In this document: piece by piece, positions 28,954 to 37,290 of the stretch
Layout of the letters: each line of letters begins with the position of its first letter
Numbering within the stretch: position 1 is the stretch's first letter
Assembly (NCBI RefSeq): GCF_000745975.1
Contig: NZ_JQKJ01000028.1
Span: forward strand, 1 to 49,302
DNA from: Desulfobacter vibrioformis DSM 8776
GTDB taxonomy: Bacteria; Desulfobacterota; Desulfobacteria; Desulfobacterales; Desulfobacteraceae
DNA length: 49,302 nt
Direction of reading: 5' to 3'
Program-made: the position numbers and the translations under genes
Notes under the pieces: generated by a model
Databases searched by the model: none
The model's input: the letters and a program-made list of their open reading frames with translations, nothing else
Told to the model about the DNA's origin: nothing

Positions 28954-28995
28954 AAGGCGGACATTCCATCTTTTAATGAAGGAAAAGTCCGCCTT
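28954..28995 (-). terminator. Hairpin terminator between fliD and the qrc operon
   Basis: The 9-bp arms AAGGCGGAC (28954-28962) and GTCCGCCTT (28987-28995) are perfect inverted repeats, with additional TTCC/GGAA pairing inside the loop. On the minus strand the hairpin runs into a T-rich stretch, TTTTCTTTTG, so it best serves the qrc operon. It may also stop the fliD transcript from the other side, where the following T-tract is weaker. Confidence 0.7.
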
Positions 28996-29040
28996 CCTTT
29001 AGGATCCTGCTATAATTCAAGCAGGATTAAAATTCAAAAC

Positions 29041-29199
29041 TCAGTGATGGGAGCCGCCTTTATCATTAACCGTGTCGTAGGCTGCCTTAAGAACGCAATA
29101 GGTCATGCCTGCCCCTAAAATGGAAATGGCATACCAGAACCCACCGAAAAAAATTGCATGGCCGATGTCCCAGGCCCATTCAAAACAAAAGGGAAACAT
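29041..29199 (-). CDS. 52-residue membrane protein at the end of the qrc operon
   Basis: An unbroken frame of 52 codons begins at an ATG (29199) preceded by AAAGGAGG at ideal distance and ends with TGA at 29041-29043. The predicted protein has a short N-terminus, MFPFCFEWAWDIGH, running into one hydrophobic helix (AIFFGGFWYAISILGAGMTY), then a polar tail ending Gly-Gly-Ser-His-His. It starts 14 bases after the qrcD stop and lies before the operon terminator, so it is almost certainly co-transcribed with qrcABCD. I do not recognise a named family. A role as a small accessory subunit of the Qrc membrane module, like other small subunits of respiratory complexes, is an inference. Confidence 0.75.
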   Translation of the reverse strand: MFPFCFEWAWDIGHAIFFGGFWYAISILGAGMTYCVLKAAYDTVNDKGGSHH

Positions 29200-29213
29200 T
29201 AAAACCTCCTTTA

Positions 29214-30470
29214 TCAGTTTTGAGCTGCCGCGTCGGCAGATTTGTTAAGTTCCAGTTCCTGGGGGAATACCGGCAGGTACCGGTATGCAACGGCAATCAG
29301 GATAATTCCGTAGGCAACAGGCAAAATGGTCGTTGCCACTTCCTGCCAGCTGGGAATATACAATGCCCAGGTGTCAAAGGACATCACAGGCACGGCCATA
29401 ATCTGAAGCACCATCACCCACCGGTTCAGGCAAACGCCAATGACGCCCAGAATTATGGCAATGGTGCGGGTGGCCGGATTCTCCCGGGTGCTTTTATTAA
29501 TCAGGAGCAGCCCCGGCACAACACCGCACAGAATCACTTCGGTAATCAGAATCCAGTAACCGTAGAACCCGTTGTTGCTGTAAAAATGGCTCAGTTTGAA
29601 TCCCATTGAAGGCACGGTGACCCATGCCCAGTAAATGGTATCAATGATCTTGGCAATAATATAGGTGGTGATCATCCACCCGGAAATTTTTGCCAGCAGG
29701 TGGACGGTTTTATCTCCCACCAGCTTTTTACCTGTGATTATTTCCGTGATTTTGGTTACCAGCAGGGTAAAACAGGGGCCAAATGCTGCGGCAGACCAGG
29801 TAAACAGGAAAAAAGTCCAGGGCCAGATCAAAAGGCCTTCACGATAGGCAAACGGGCGGCCAAACATAACGCCGGCCACACCGCCCAGGGACCCTTGGTG
29901 GAAAAAACTTAAAAAAGCGCCGGTGGCGGCAAAGACCGCCATCACCCCGTGCATGTTGTGGGCCAGGTGGTGAAAAAACGGCACCTTGTTGGCCTGGCGG
30001 TTTTCCAGGATATTGGGAATAAACTCAATGGTCAGCACTGCAAAATAGCAGGATAGACAGAAGGCCACCTCCGTAAGCATTGAATGCACATTGGCATGCC
30101 AGAAAATAAACCAGCCGCGCAACGGCTGTCCAATATCAATGGCCAGGATCAGCAAAGCGGAACTGTAGCAGATAAATCCAATGATCACGGCAAAGTTGAT
30201 GATATTTTTCAGCTCATCAACCTTGAAAATGTATTTCAAAAGACCTGTGAAAAAAGCACCGCCGCCAACCGCAATGACAGCCAAGTCAGCCCAGATCCAC
30301 AGGGCAAATCCGTAGTAGTCGTTCATGTTGGTCTGGTTCAGGCCTTTAAACCAGCACAGGAACATGGCGTAAACGCCCCAGAGCAGAACAGCACCCACGA
30401 TGACGATCCCAATCATGAATGTCGGGAATCCACAGCGTTTAGCGCCTTCGGGTATTAATGCATCATCCAT
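29214..30470 (-). CDS. qrcD: Qrc complex membrane subunit QrcD (NrfD/PsrC family)
   Basis: A 418-residue integral membrane protein of the NrfD/PsrC family, the quinone-binding part of the Qrc complex. About ten TM helices can be drawn. There are charged residues within helices (for example around the FWHANVHSMLTEVAFCLS segment), as in family members that carry quinone and proton paths. No haem motif is present, as expected of NrfD-type subunits. It follows qrcC by 31 bp. Assignment to Qrc rather than another NrfD complex rests on the neighbours qrcC, qrcB and qrcA. Confidence 0.93.
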   Translation of the reverse strand: MDDALIPEGAKRCGFPTFMIGIVIVGAVLLWGVYAMFLCWFKGLNQTNMNDYYGFALWIWADLAVIAVGGGAFFTGLLKYIFKVDELKNIINFAVIIGFICYSSALLILAIDIGQPLRGWFIFWHANVHSMLTEVAFCLSCYFAVLTIEFIPNILENRQANKVPFFHHLAHNMHGVMAVFAATGAFLSFFHQGSLGGVAGVMFGRPFAYREGLLIWPWTFFLFTWSAAAFGPCFTLLVTKITEIITGKKLVGDKTVHLLAKISGWMITTYIIAKIIDTIYWAWVTVPSMGFKLSHFYSNNGFYGYWILITEVILCGVVPGLLLINKSTRENPATRTIAIILGVIGVCLNRWVMVLQIMAVPVMSFDTWALYIPSWQEVATTILPVAYGIILIAVAYRYLPVFPQELELNKSADAAAQN

Positions 30471-30501
30471 ATCTAATTACTCCTGAATAGTTTTATGCAA
30501 G

Positions 30502-31359
30502 TTAACCATGGGATGAAGACGCCCCATGATGGGTTTTAACATTTTCCCATTCACCTTTAAGATAGTTGTCTCCGGCCTTTCTGACCCATTCCCGGTCAGA
30601 CATGTAATACACCTTGGTGTTGGTGCCGAGACGTTCAAGCAGCCTGAAAACTTTCGGGTTTCTGGATTTGCCCACTACCTTGTGATTCAAGGGGTCAGGA
30701 TGGGGATCAGGTTTAACAATCTGATGAACCTTATGGGCAGGGTTGTTCAGGTCTCCAAACACAATGGCACCTGCCGGGCACGCTGTGGTGCATGCGGTCT
30801 GGTACTCCATTTCTTCGATTTCACGGTCTTCCACAATGGCCTGTTCCCGGGCCAGCTGGTACCGGTGGTAACAAAAGGAGCATTTCTCAACCACCCCGCG
30901 CATACGCGGGGATACATTGGGGCTTAAATAATTTTCCATACCCTCGGGCCATTTTGGATCCCACCAGTTAAAGTATCGGGCATGATACGGGCATGCTCCC
31001 ATGCAGTACCGGCAGCCAAAACAGCGGGTATAGATCTGGCTGACAATACCTGTATCATAACCATAATCGGTTGCCGTGGCAGGGCATACGGATACGCAGG
31101 GAGAATGGCCATGGTCACCGATTCCGCCGCAGTGCTGGCAGGGACGGGGAATATAAGCGATTTGCGTTTCAGGAAAGGATTTTCCATTGGTCAGTCTGTA
31201 CACCCGCATCCAGGTGATGCTGTCCTTTTTGTTGGATTCATCCTCCTTAAACGGAACGTTATTCTCGGCCATGCACGAGACCATACAGGCACCGCATCCC
31301 GTGCATTTGTCCAGATCAATAACCATTCCGAACTTATGGGCTTTTTTATTTTCTATCAT
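30502..31359 (-). CDS. qrcC: Qrc complex iron-sulfur subunit QrcC
   Basis: A 285-residue periplasmic-side ferredoxin-like protein that passes electrons between QrcB and QrcD. It shows the CISM-type set of Cys motifs: CTGCGACMVSC at 19-29, a CQHCGGIGDHGHSPCVSVCP group, CFGCRYCMGACP, and a later CSFCYHRYQ ... CTTACPAG group, enough for up to four clusters. It has no signal peptide of its own; such subunits travel with a Tat-exported partner, here QrcB. It lies 31 bp after qrcB. Confidence 0.95.
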   Translation of the reverse strand: MIENKKAHKFGMVIDLDKCTGCGACMVSCMAENNVPFKEDESNKKDSITWMRVYRLTNGKSFPETQIAYIPRPCQHCGGIGDHGHSPCVSVCPATATDYGYDTGIVSQIYTRCFGCRYCMGACPYHARYFNWWDPKWPEGMENYLSPNVSPRMRGVVEKCSFCYHRYQLAREQAIVEDREIEEMEYQTACTTACPAGAIVFGDLNNPAHKVHQIVKPDPHPDPLNHKVVGKSRNPKVFRLLERLGTNTKVYYMSDREWVRKAGDNYLKGEWENVKTHHGASSSHG

Positions 31360-31390
31360 CAGAACCTCTTAAAAAGATTTCGTAAACAGT

Positions 31391-33511
31391 TTACGCCTTG
31401 GAAAGTGTCGCTTTAACTCCAAAGGCAGCATCCAGTCCTGAACCAGGCTCGATGACCGGGCCGATCAGATCATTGACATTGACACCTTTACCGGCCACGT
31501 AAGGATTGTTGAAGGCATGTCCAAGCCCCCTTGGCATACCGATTACGCCGGGCATAATACCTTCATTAAAGCCGATTTTCACCTTTGCGGTACCCATGGC
31601 GGTTTTCAGAACAGCAACATCACCGTCTTTCAAGGCCCCTGCAGTGGCCGGATTGATTTCAACAACACTGTATTTTCCTGAAATGACCTTGTCGGAAACG
31701 GTTTTAACAGCAAAGGGAGAAGATGCCATTGAACCGCCGGCAAGCCGCATCTTATCAACGGGCACCAGGGTGTAATCGCCTTCACCCATGACCTCAGCAG
31801 CTTTGGGACCGGAAGCAAGGAAGGAAAAATCCGTTGCAGGGGTTCCCGCAGGCGGCCTGTCATCAATGACAACATACCCGTCGCCGGACAGGTTCTCCCA
31901 AATTTTTTCCGCCACTTCCCCAAGGCAGGAATCATAGGATTCCCAGGCAAAACTTTGTGCAATGCTGTGGCCCATGGCCTGGGCAAGAAGGATCAATGCA
32001 TCACCAGGATGCTTGGTGTCAAATACGGGCTTAACCATGGGCCGGCACAGGCCCACGACTGTTTTGGCAAGACCTGCGCCGGAAACGACATCTTCGAGGC
32101 GTTCAAGAAAGATGGATGCAGGCAGAATCACATCAGATCTAAGCGCGGTTTCATCCATGAAAGAACTGAAGCTGACCTTGAATCCGACCTTGTCCATGGC
32201 AGCCTTGACTTTTTCAGGGTTGCTCAAGACGTAGCAGGGATTGGCATTGTAAATAAACAGGGCTGAAAGGCCACCGTTCTTTTCAAGCGTGTCAACCAGC
32301 TCATTAACGGAACCGGCAAGTTGGTCTTTGCCTGCGCCCTTTTCAGCGACCTCATCCATTACATTTTCGGGGAAATTTAAATAATCGGCCGGCCCCATGA
32401 CAAACACACCACCCTCTTTGTTCAGGCGGCCTGCCAGTGCATTCAGGGTCTGAACGGCAGCGAACTCACGAAGGCTTTGACCAACATCCCCCCTGCCCTT
32501 TCCCGGCACGGCCACAGGTGCCTTGGCCTTGATAAATTCCATGGCAAGGGCCTCAATATCCGCAGCTTTGACACCGGTGATCGCTTCTACCTTGGCCGGT
32601 GTGTACTCTTTTACGACCATGGTGGCGAAAGCGAACTTATTTACATCCCCGAAAAGCCTGCCAGTTGAAATCTGGGCCTTTGTGAGCAAAACCGCACAAA
32701 GACCCAATGCCAGGTCTGCTTCGGTGCCTGGTTTCACAGCAATTATTTTATCTGCTGTATTGGCTGTGTTGGACAGTCGGTAATCAACCTGTACAAGTTT
32801 TGCCTTGCGTTCACACCTTGACGCATTGGCCTGGATACAGGCCACAGGAGCCCCCCAGCCCTCAATAAGTGCCGCACCGAAACTTAAAATAAAATCGGAA
32901 TGATCAAGATCAAACCCAAGGCGTCTATCTGCACCGTGAAGAGCAGCAGCCGTCAGCGCCAGGTTGGATTCAAGGCTTGGCATGGTATAGGTATTTGGAG
33001 AGCCAAAAGCATCCATAAACCGTGCAAAAAGCTGGGCCATGGAACCGCTGTCAGCACCGGTGATCAATCCTAGGGATTCGGGTGTGCCGCTTTCACGGAT
33101 TTTACCCAGTGTCTGGGCCACAAGTGCGATGGCCTCATCCCAGGAAATCTTTTCAAATTTGTTCCCGGTTTTCTTTAACGGGGTTTTGATCCTGGCAGGA
33201 TCATAAAGATACTGCAGACCGGAAATGCCGTGGAGACAGGCACCTCCGTTGTTAATGGGGTAATCGTCAAGGCCTTCGATTTTAACAGGCCGTCCGTTTA
33301 TTTTTCTGACGCTGATACCGCAGGCACCTGGGCACAGGCTGCATACGGACCGGTCATAGGTTATTTCGCCGTCTTCAGGGACAGGGGTCCAGGGCCAGTT
33401 CTGGGTCCAGATGGAAGAATCATCTGTCAGTTTGACACCCACAGGGGAAAGCGCGATGCCAGCTGCCGCGCCAAGCCCCAATCCCAAGAAGCTTCGTCTG
33501 TCAATTTTCAT
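31391..33511 (-). CDS. qrcB: Qrc complex molybdopterin-oxidoreductase-like subunit QrcB
   Basis: A 706-residue protein of the molybdopterin oxidoreductase fold. In the Qrc family this subunit is reported to lack a functional molybdenum cofactor and to act structurally or in electron transfer. The N-terminus MKIDRRSFLGLGLGAAAG is a Tat signal with the twin Arg, so the complex faces the periplasm. A CSLCPGACG motif near residue 57 and GGACLHG further on would hold one iron-sulfur cluster. Large parts (FILSFGAALIEGWGAPVAC, LFIYNANPCYVLSNPEKVKA) follow the usual fold. It is the second gene of the operon. Confidence 0.95.
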   Translation of the reverse strand: MKIDRRSFLGLGLGAAAGIALSPVGVKLTDDSSIWTQNWPWTPVPEDGEITYDRSVCSLCPGACGISVRKINGRPVKIEGLDDYPINNGGACLHGISGLQYLYDPARIKTPLKKTGNKFEKISWDEAIALVAQTLGKIRESGTPESLGLITGADSGSMAQLFARFMDAFGSPNTYTMPSLESNLALTAAALHGADRRLGFDLDHSDFILSFGAALIEGWGAPVACIQANASRCERKAKLVQVDYRLSNTANTADKIIAVKPGTEADLALGLCAVLLTKAQISTGRLFGDVNKFAFATMVVKEYTPAKVEAITGVKAADIEALAMEFIKAKAPVAVPGKGRGDVGQSLREFAAVQTLNALAGRLNKEGGVFVMGPADYLNFPENVMDEVAEKGAGKDQLAGSVNELVDTLEKNGGLSALFIYNANPCYVLSNPEKVKAAMDKVGFKVSFSSFMDETALRSDVILPASIFLERLEDVVSGAGLAKTVVGLCRPMVKPVFDTKHPGDALILLAQAMGHSIAQSFAWESYDSCLGEVAEKIWENLSGDGYVVIDDRPPAGTPATDFSFLASGPKAAEVMGEGDYTLVPVDKMRLAGGSMASSPFAVKTVSDKVISGKYSVVEINPATAGALKDGDVAVLKTAMGTAKVKIGFNEGIMPGVIGMPRGLGHAFNNPYVAGKGVNVNDLIGPVIEPGSGLDAAFGVKATLSKA

Positions 33512-33555
33512 AAGTCATCCTTTATAAACTTTGAAATTCTTGTCCTTGAGGTATC

Positions 33556-34227
33556 TTACTTGTGGCACTGGAAGCAGTAGCCCTTGTGACCCATTTTGTC
33601 CAGGTGGCATTGTGCACAGTCATCCATCTTCATACGATCCCAGGAATTCTTTTTGATTCCCCAGATATTCTTGCCCCAGATATCACGGCTGTAGCCGGTG
33701 ATTCTGTTTTCTTCATAGGGCCGTGAAGATGAGGACTCACCAATGTGACCATGGCAGGTCTTACAGTCCATGCCGTCTGCACCTGTATGGGCGGCATGGG
33801 AGAAGAAGACGCAATCAGGCTGTTTGGCGTAAATCAACCATGGCACTTCCTTTCCCTGGGCCACATATTCCTCTACAAACACGGCTTCATCGTCGGTCTC
33901 TCCCATGGGTTCATCTGTATGGCATTCCATACAGGCGACCAGGCCCGGGATTCCGGAGAAGGTGCCGTCTTCTCTGAGAAAATGGCAGGTTTCACAATCA
34001 CCTGTTTCTTCGGCATGAAGATTGTGATCAAAATTAAAAGGCTGCTCCTTTTTTGAATAAAGCAATTTTGGAAACAGCAGCCAGCCCGACAGGAAGCATA
34101 TCAAAAAAGCCCCCATAAAAAAGACGACACCAAGTCCTAACCCCTTGTCATCTTTTGGGCCGTTGTTGGTGCATTGGTGCGCACCATCCCCAGGACCATC
34201 GTTTGCATTGTTTTCTATCTCGCTCAT
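33556..34227 (-). CDS. qrcA: Qrc complex multihaem cytochrome c subunit QrcA
   Basis: A 223-residue membrane-anchored cytochrome that receives electrons from soluble periplasmic cytochromes such as TpI-c3. After a short hydrophilic N-terminus one TM helix (about 31-53) serves as export signal and anchor. Five canonical CXXCH motifs are seen at 78-82, 99-103, 155-159, 204-208 and 218-222; the FSHAAH stretch (143-148) should supply axial His ligands. The characterised Desulfovibrio Qrc is reported to hold six haems, so one motif seems missing or is non-canonical. First gene of the qrc operon, with a good promoter about 155 bp upstream. Confidence 0.93.
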   Translation of the reverse strand: MSEIENNANDGPGDGAHQCTNNGPKDDKGLGLGVVFFMGAFLICFLSGWLLFPKLLYSKKEQPFNFDHNLHAEETGDCETCHFLREDGTFSGIPGLVACMECHTDEPMGETDDEAVFVEEYVAQGKEVPWLIYAKQPDCVFFSHAAHTGADGMDCKTCHGHIGESSSSRPYEENRITGYSRDIWGKNIWGIKKNSWDRMKMDDCAQCHLDKMGHKGYCFQCHK

Positions 34228-34381
34228 GAAAACTCCATCAATGTTAAAATGTTGATGTTACCATACCCTTACGGCCACAGGATAAGCCCCAGGCCAATAT
34301 TTTTCGCAGAACAGCATTTGCCATGCCTATTTTCTGCAATACGTCCAGAAAAAACACCCAGAAAAAACACAAATCGCTCAA

Positions 34382-34410
34382 TCTATATTAATATATGTTT
34401 TTCTTGTCAA
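34382..34410 (-). promoter_or_regulatory. Sigma-70-type promoter of the qrc operon
   Basis: On the minus strand TTGACA (34410-34405) is a perfect -35 element, followed after 17 bases by TATAGA (34387-34382) as -10, in an A+T-rich setting. Transcription would begin near 34375, leaving a leader of about 150 bases before qrcA. Confidence 0.6.
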
Positions 34411-34550
34411 GCTTAATTGAAAAGCCCCGAGGTCAATCGCATGTGACTTGCCTGCAGTTTAATAGTAATTTTGAATGACTCATGCGGATTATAGAGTATA
34501 AATCTTCCTGCAAAGTTGAAATCGGTCCCGGACACAGAGCAGACAAACGG

Positions 34551-34632
34551 TGGGAATAAAAAGCGTGCCCACCCTGCCGGCTGCCGGGTGGAGCGTAACG
34601 GTAGGGTGGGCAAAGGCAAAACGTTGCCCACC
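34551..34632. repeat. Dispersed repeat, copy 2, with inverted arms
   Basis: The first 31 bases match 5886-5916 at 29 positions. After them comes an inverted copy: TGCCCACCCT (34566-34575) pairs with AGGGTGGGCA (34603-34612), and a third TTGCCCACC follows near the end (34624-34632). The whole could fold into a hairpin and looks like a miniature or REP-type element rather than a gene. Confidence 0.6.
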
Positions 34633-34794
34633 ATTGTATGAATAAGATTTTCTTCGATTCCGAGCGAAACGCCGGTGTAACCTGGGACCGGTCTTTGGGC
34701 CGTTTTTTCCTGCTGCCTTGGCGTCCCCTGGGAAATCACCCGAATTGTGTTCGGAAAAAGTCAGGCCCTATCCTTCTGAATGCTGGCCGCCTTA

Positions 34795-34888
34795 ATGGAA
34801 AGCACTCCGTATTACAAAATTCAGAACGGTTATGATCCGATATGGAAAGCACTCCGTATTACAAAATTCAGAACGGTTATGATCCGAT
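34795..34888. repeat. Perfect 47-bp tandem duplication
   Basis: Two perfect direct copies of a 47-base unit lie head to tail at 34795-34841 and 34842-34888; each starts ATGGAAAGCACTCC and ends TATGATCCGAT. The right copy contains the stop and the last three sense codons of the STAS gene, so the left copy is a duplicate of the gene's 3' end plus its downstream flank. Perfect identity suggests a recent event. Confidence 0.9.
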
Positions 34889-35215
34889 ACTGTTCAAAGC
34901 CTCTTCAAGGGTTGGAAATATTTTAAAAATGGAATAAAACCCTGATAGTTCAAACACATCTTTTACAGGTCCTTGCAGACCTGAAATCAACAAATCCTGC
35001 TTCTTTGCCTTAAGATTTTTGGCTGATATGAGAACTACCCGAAGGCCTGCACTGCTCATGTATTCCAGTCCTTGCAGATCCAGAATCACAATTTTCTGAA
35101 CAGTTGCCGTAGATGCCGCAATCTCTTTTTCAATTTCTGTGGAATTAGATGCATCTATTTTCCCTGCAACGGAAATAACAAGTGCGTTGGAACATTCGTC
35201 TATGTGGATATCCAT
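34877..35215 (-). CDS. STAS-domain anti-sigma-factor antagonist
   Basis: A 112-residue single STAS domain of the SpoIIAA/RsbV type. In such proteins a partner-switching kinase phosphorylates a Ser, and the unphosphorylated form binds the anti-sigma factor or kinase. The signature is the strand IVILDLQGLEYMSSAGLRVV with the candidate phospho-Ser in MSSAG, after an N-terminal strand ALVISVAGKIDASNSTEIEK. The ATG at 35215 is chosen over an open frame 33 codons longer because GGAG lies just upstream and the domain begins there. No kinase or phosphatase partner is adjacent, so the target is unknown. The 3' end lies in the 47-bp tandem duplication. Confidence 0.85.
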   Translation of the reverse strand: MDIHIDECSNALVISVAGKIDASNSTEIEKEIAASTATVQKIVILDLQGLEYMSSAGLRVVLISAKNLKAKKQDLLISGLQGPVKDVFELSGFYSIFKIFPTLEEALNSIGS

Positions 35216-35496
35216 TTCATACTCCGAATTGTTTATATTGTAATATACGTTAATGCGTATAGCACATTTCAAATTACTTGGGTATAGAGAAGTCTTTATA
35301 GCAAAAAGGATCACTTTTAAGAACCGTTCCCAAATGCAAAATTGGGGGCCTTGATCACAACCTAGGCCACTGTGTGTCGAGCTTTTCGGGAATGAATTTG
35401 AAGTGTTTTAATTTCAGGTAGTTGGAGTGTTTGTGAATCGGGTTTCGATATAGGTGGCCCATCTTATGATCAAAGCCAAAGTTCCTGACTCACAAA

Positions 35497-36312
35497 TTAG
35501 GACGGCGGTGGCTCTTCTGTCTCTTCGGGTTTATACTCTATGATTGCCGGATCTGTATCAGACGGCCCTTCAAGCTGAAGCGGCTGGTCGCCCACGGCAT
35601 GATACTCAAGGCTGATGCGGTGTTTTTGGATCTCGGTCTGGCTTTGGATGCTTTTTTTGGCAAGCAGGTAACGCAGATAAATAATCCAAAGGCCTACGCA
35701 GACAACGATTCCTAACAAAACAAAGAACACCCATTCGTACTGAATGAAAAGATCAATACTAACGTGTCCCAGGTAGGTAATCATATTGGGAATGATCCAG
35801 TATGAAACCACTCCAACGAAAACCAAAAAGCCGATGTTAAAAATATTCATGCGGCTGATGCGGTTCAACGTTGACTCCAGCTGATTCCCGACACCTGGTT
35901 CATTTACAGGACCTGAATTTTCATAAGTCACCGTATCACCATGAAAGATCACCAGATATGCTTTGACGACAAAGGCAAAAAGCATCATGGCCCCAATGGG
36001 AATGCATATTGCCGCCACAAACCAGGCCCGAAAGGGAAACGGTACTTCGCGCGTATTGAGTCGCACCGTGTACTTTTCAAGGGAACCGAATACCTTCTCA
36101 AAATTAGCTTTATGAAAATCGCTTAAATTATTTCCACTGGTTTCGTGTATGACATTGCCCTGGTTATCGAGGACCTGAAGGACAGATTGTTTGCCCGATT
36201 TCATGGCCGCCAGGGCAAAAATTTCGAGTTCAAGTAAAAAAAGACCCACAACAATAATAATGAAAAGGGTCTTATTTTCCTGTAATAGTTTGCTGATTGG
36301 AGATGATTTCAC
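35497..36312 (-). CDS. Membrane protein of unknown function
   Basis: A 271-residue protein I do not recognise. It shows about four TM helices: at about 17-37, a second at about 97-119, a third at about 161-179, and a fourth at about 193-213. The loop between the first two (about 38-96) is mixed polar, and the last 55 residues are a cytoplasmic-like tail rich in Glu and Pro, ending PEETEEPPPS. No enzyme motif or metal ligand is seen. It stands alone between the STAS gene and the sdh terminator, with no close partner gene. Confidence 0.75.
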   Translation of the reverse strand: MKSSPISKLLQENKTLFIIIVVGLFLLELEIFALAAMKSGKQSVLQVLDNQGNVIHETSGNNLSDFHKANFEKVFGSLEKYTVRLNTREVPFPFRAWFVAAICIPIGAMMLFAFVVKAYLVIFHGDTVTYENSGPVNEPGVGNQLESTLNRISRMNIFNIGFLVFVGVVSYWIIPNMITYLGHVSIDLFIQYEWVFFVLLGIVVCVGLWIIYLRYLLAKKSIQSQTEIQKHRISLEYHAVGDQPLQLEGPSDTDPAIIEYKPEETEEPPPS

Positions 36313-36456
36313 GGCATCACTTTTTAATAATTGCGATTATACATAGGGCGTAAGAATTGATTTGAATAATTTTAAAAATGGTCGATGCCACTTAGCTTTT
36401 ATCATTTTGCCGTGTCTCTTTTTTCAAAATTGGATTAATATCGCTATTTAAAACTT

Positions 36457-36488
36457 AAAAAGGTGGGACAAAAAAATCCCGTCCCACC
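36457..36488 (-). terminator. Rho-independent terminator of sdhCAB
   Basis: Read on the minus strand, GGTGGGAC (36488-36481) and GTCCCACC (36469-36462) pair perfectly over 8 bp around an 11-base loop, and TTTTT follows directly (36461-36457). It lies about 30 bp after the sdhB stop, a textbook intrinsic terminator. Confidence 0.9.
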
Positions 36489-36519
36489 CTGTAATACCCT
36501 CTTTATCTCTTACTTAGTT

Positions 36520-37290
36520 TTACATAGCAGTAGAAAGGACGCCTGCTGCCAGGAACTCTCTGTTCAAACGAGCAATATTGGTAATTGAAATATTTTTCGG
36601 GCATGAGTTTTCGCATTCTCTTTCGTTAGAGCAGTTGCCAAACCCACACGCATCCATAGTTCTTACCATAGCCAATGCGCGTTTAGCTGCCTCAGGTCTA
36701 CCCTGAGGGAGCAGAGCAAGATGGGAAATCTTAGCGCTGACAAAAAGCATTGCAGAAGCATTCGGACATGCAGCAACGCAGGCGCCGCACCCAATACATT
36801 CTGCTGCATTCATGGCAAGTTCACCAGTTTCATATGTAACCGGAAAAATATTTGCTTCAGGAGCGCCCCCGGCCTTGGCAGTTATATAACCGCCAGCCTG
36901 GATGATCTTATCAAAAGCACTTCTGTCAACAACAAGATCTTTTACGACCTTAAACGCTTTTGCTCTGAAGGGTTCAATAAAAATTGTGTCGCCATCTTTG
37001 AAACGTCTCATGTGAAACTGGCAAAGGGTGGTGCCTTTCTCTTCTCCGTGAGCATACCCGTTTACAACCTGGCCGCACATTCCGCAAATTCCCTCGCGGC
37101 AGTCATGATCAAAGGCAATAGGCTCAATGCCGGCAATTGTCAGATCATCATTCACGATATCAAGCATTTCAAGAAAGGAGGCGTCAGTGGAAATATGTTT
37201 TGCCTGATAGGTTTCAATTTTCCCTTTTTTCTCACCCCGTTTCTGGCGCCAGACCTTTAGTGTCAGATTAATAAATTTTTCTTCCATCAC
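36520..37290 (-). CDS. sdhB: Succinate dehydrogenase/fumarate reductase iron-sulfur subunit
   Basis: A 256-residue subunit that carries electrons from the flavin to the membrane haems and quinone. The [2Fe-2S] ligands are C64, C69, C72 and C90 (CREGICGMC ... C). The second domain has C165-I-G-C168-G-A-C171-VAA-C175-P and C215 ... C220 ... C226 ... C230-P, which together hold the [4Fe-4S] and [3Fe-4S] clusters. The sequence follows the epsilon/delta-proteobacterial and Gram-positive type B enzyme. Its start overlaps the sdhA stop by four bases. Direction in the cell (succinate oxidation or fumarate reduction) cannot be told from sequence. Confidence 0.95.
   Translation of the reverse strand: MMEEKFINLTLKVWRQKRGEKKGKIETYQAKHISTDASFLEMLDIVNDDLTIAGIEPIAFDHDCREGICGMCGQVVNGYAHGEEKGTTLCQFHMRRFKDGDTIFIEPFRAKAFKVVKDLVVDRSAFDKIIQAGGYITAKAGGAPEANIFPVTYETGELAMNAAECIGCGACVAACPNASAMLFVSAKISHLALLPQGRPEAAKRALAMVRTMDACGFGNCSNERECENSCPKNISITNIARLNREFLAAGVLSTAM

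Larger units (their letters stand above)
34228..34876. other. Intergenic region upstream of qrcA with repeats
   Basis: About 650 bp without a gene I can support. It holds the likely qrc promoter (34382-34410), a copy of a dispersed repeat with inverted parts (34551-34632), and most of a 47-bp tandem duplication that reaches into the STAS gene. An open frame at 34413-34739 (-) runs through the repeat and has no family features, so it is treated as spurious. The stretch of about 34640-34790 shows no recognisable signal. Confidence 0.6.

Noticed and set aside
34413-34739. A 108-codon minus-strand open frame upstream of qrcA
   Set aside because: It runs through the dispersed repeat, has no ribosome-binding site and starts and ends in unrelated sequence.
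35355-35462. A 35-codon minus-strand frame starting MGHLYRNPIHKHSNYLKLKH
   Set aside because: It reads like coding sequence and might be a gene or transposase remnant, but no ribosome-binding site or family could be identified.
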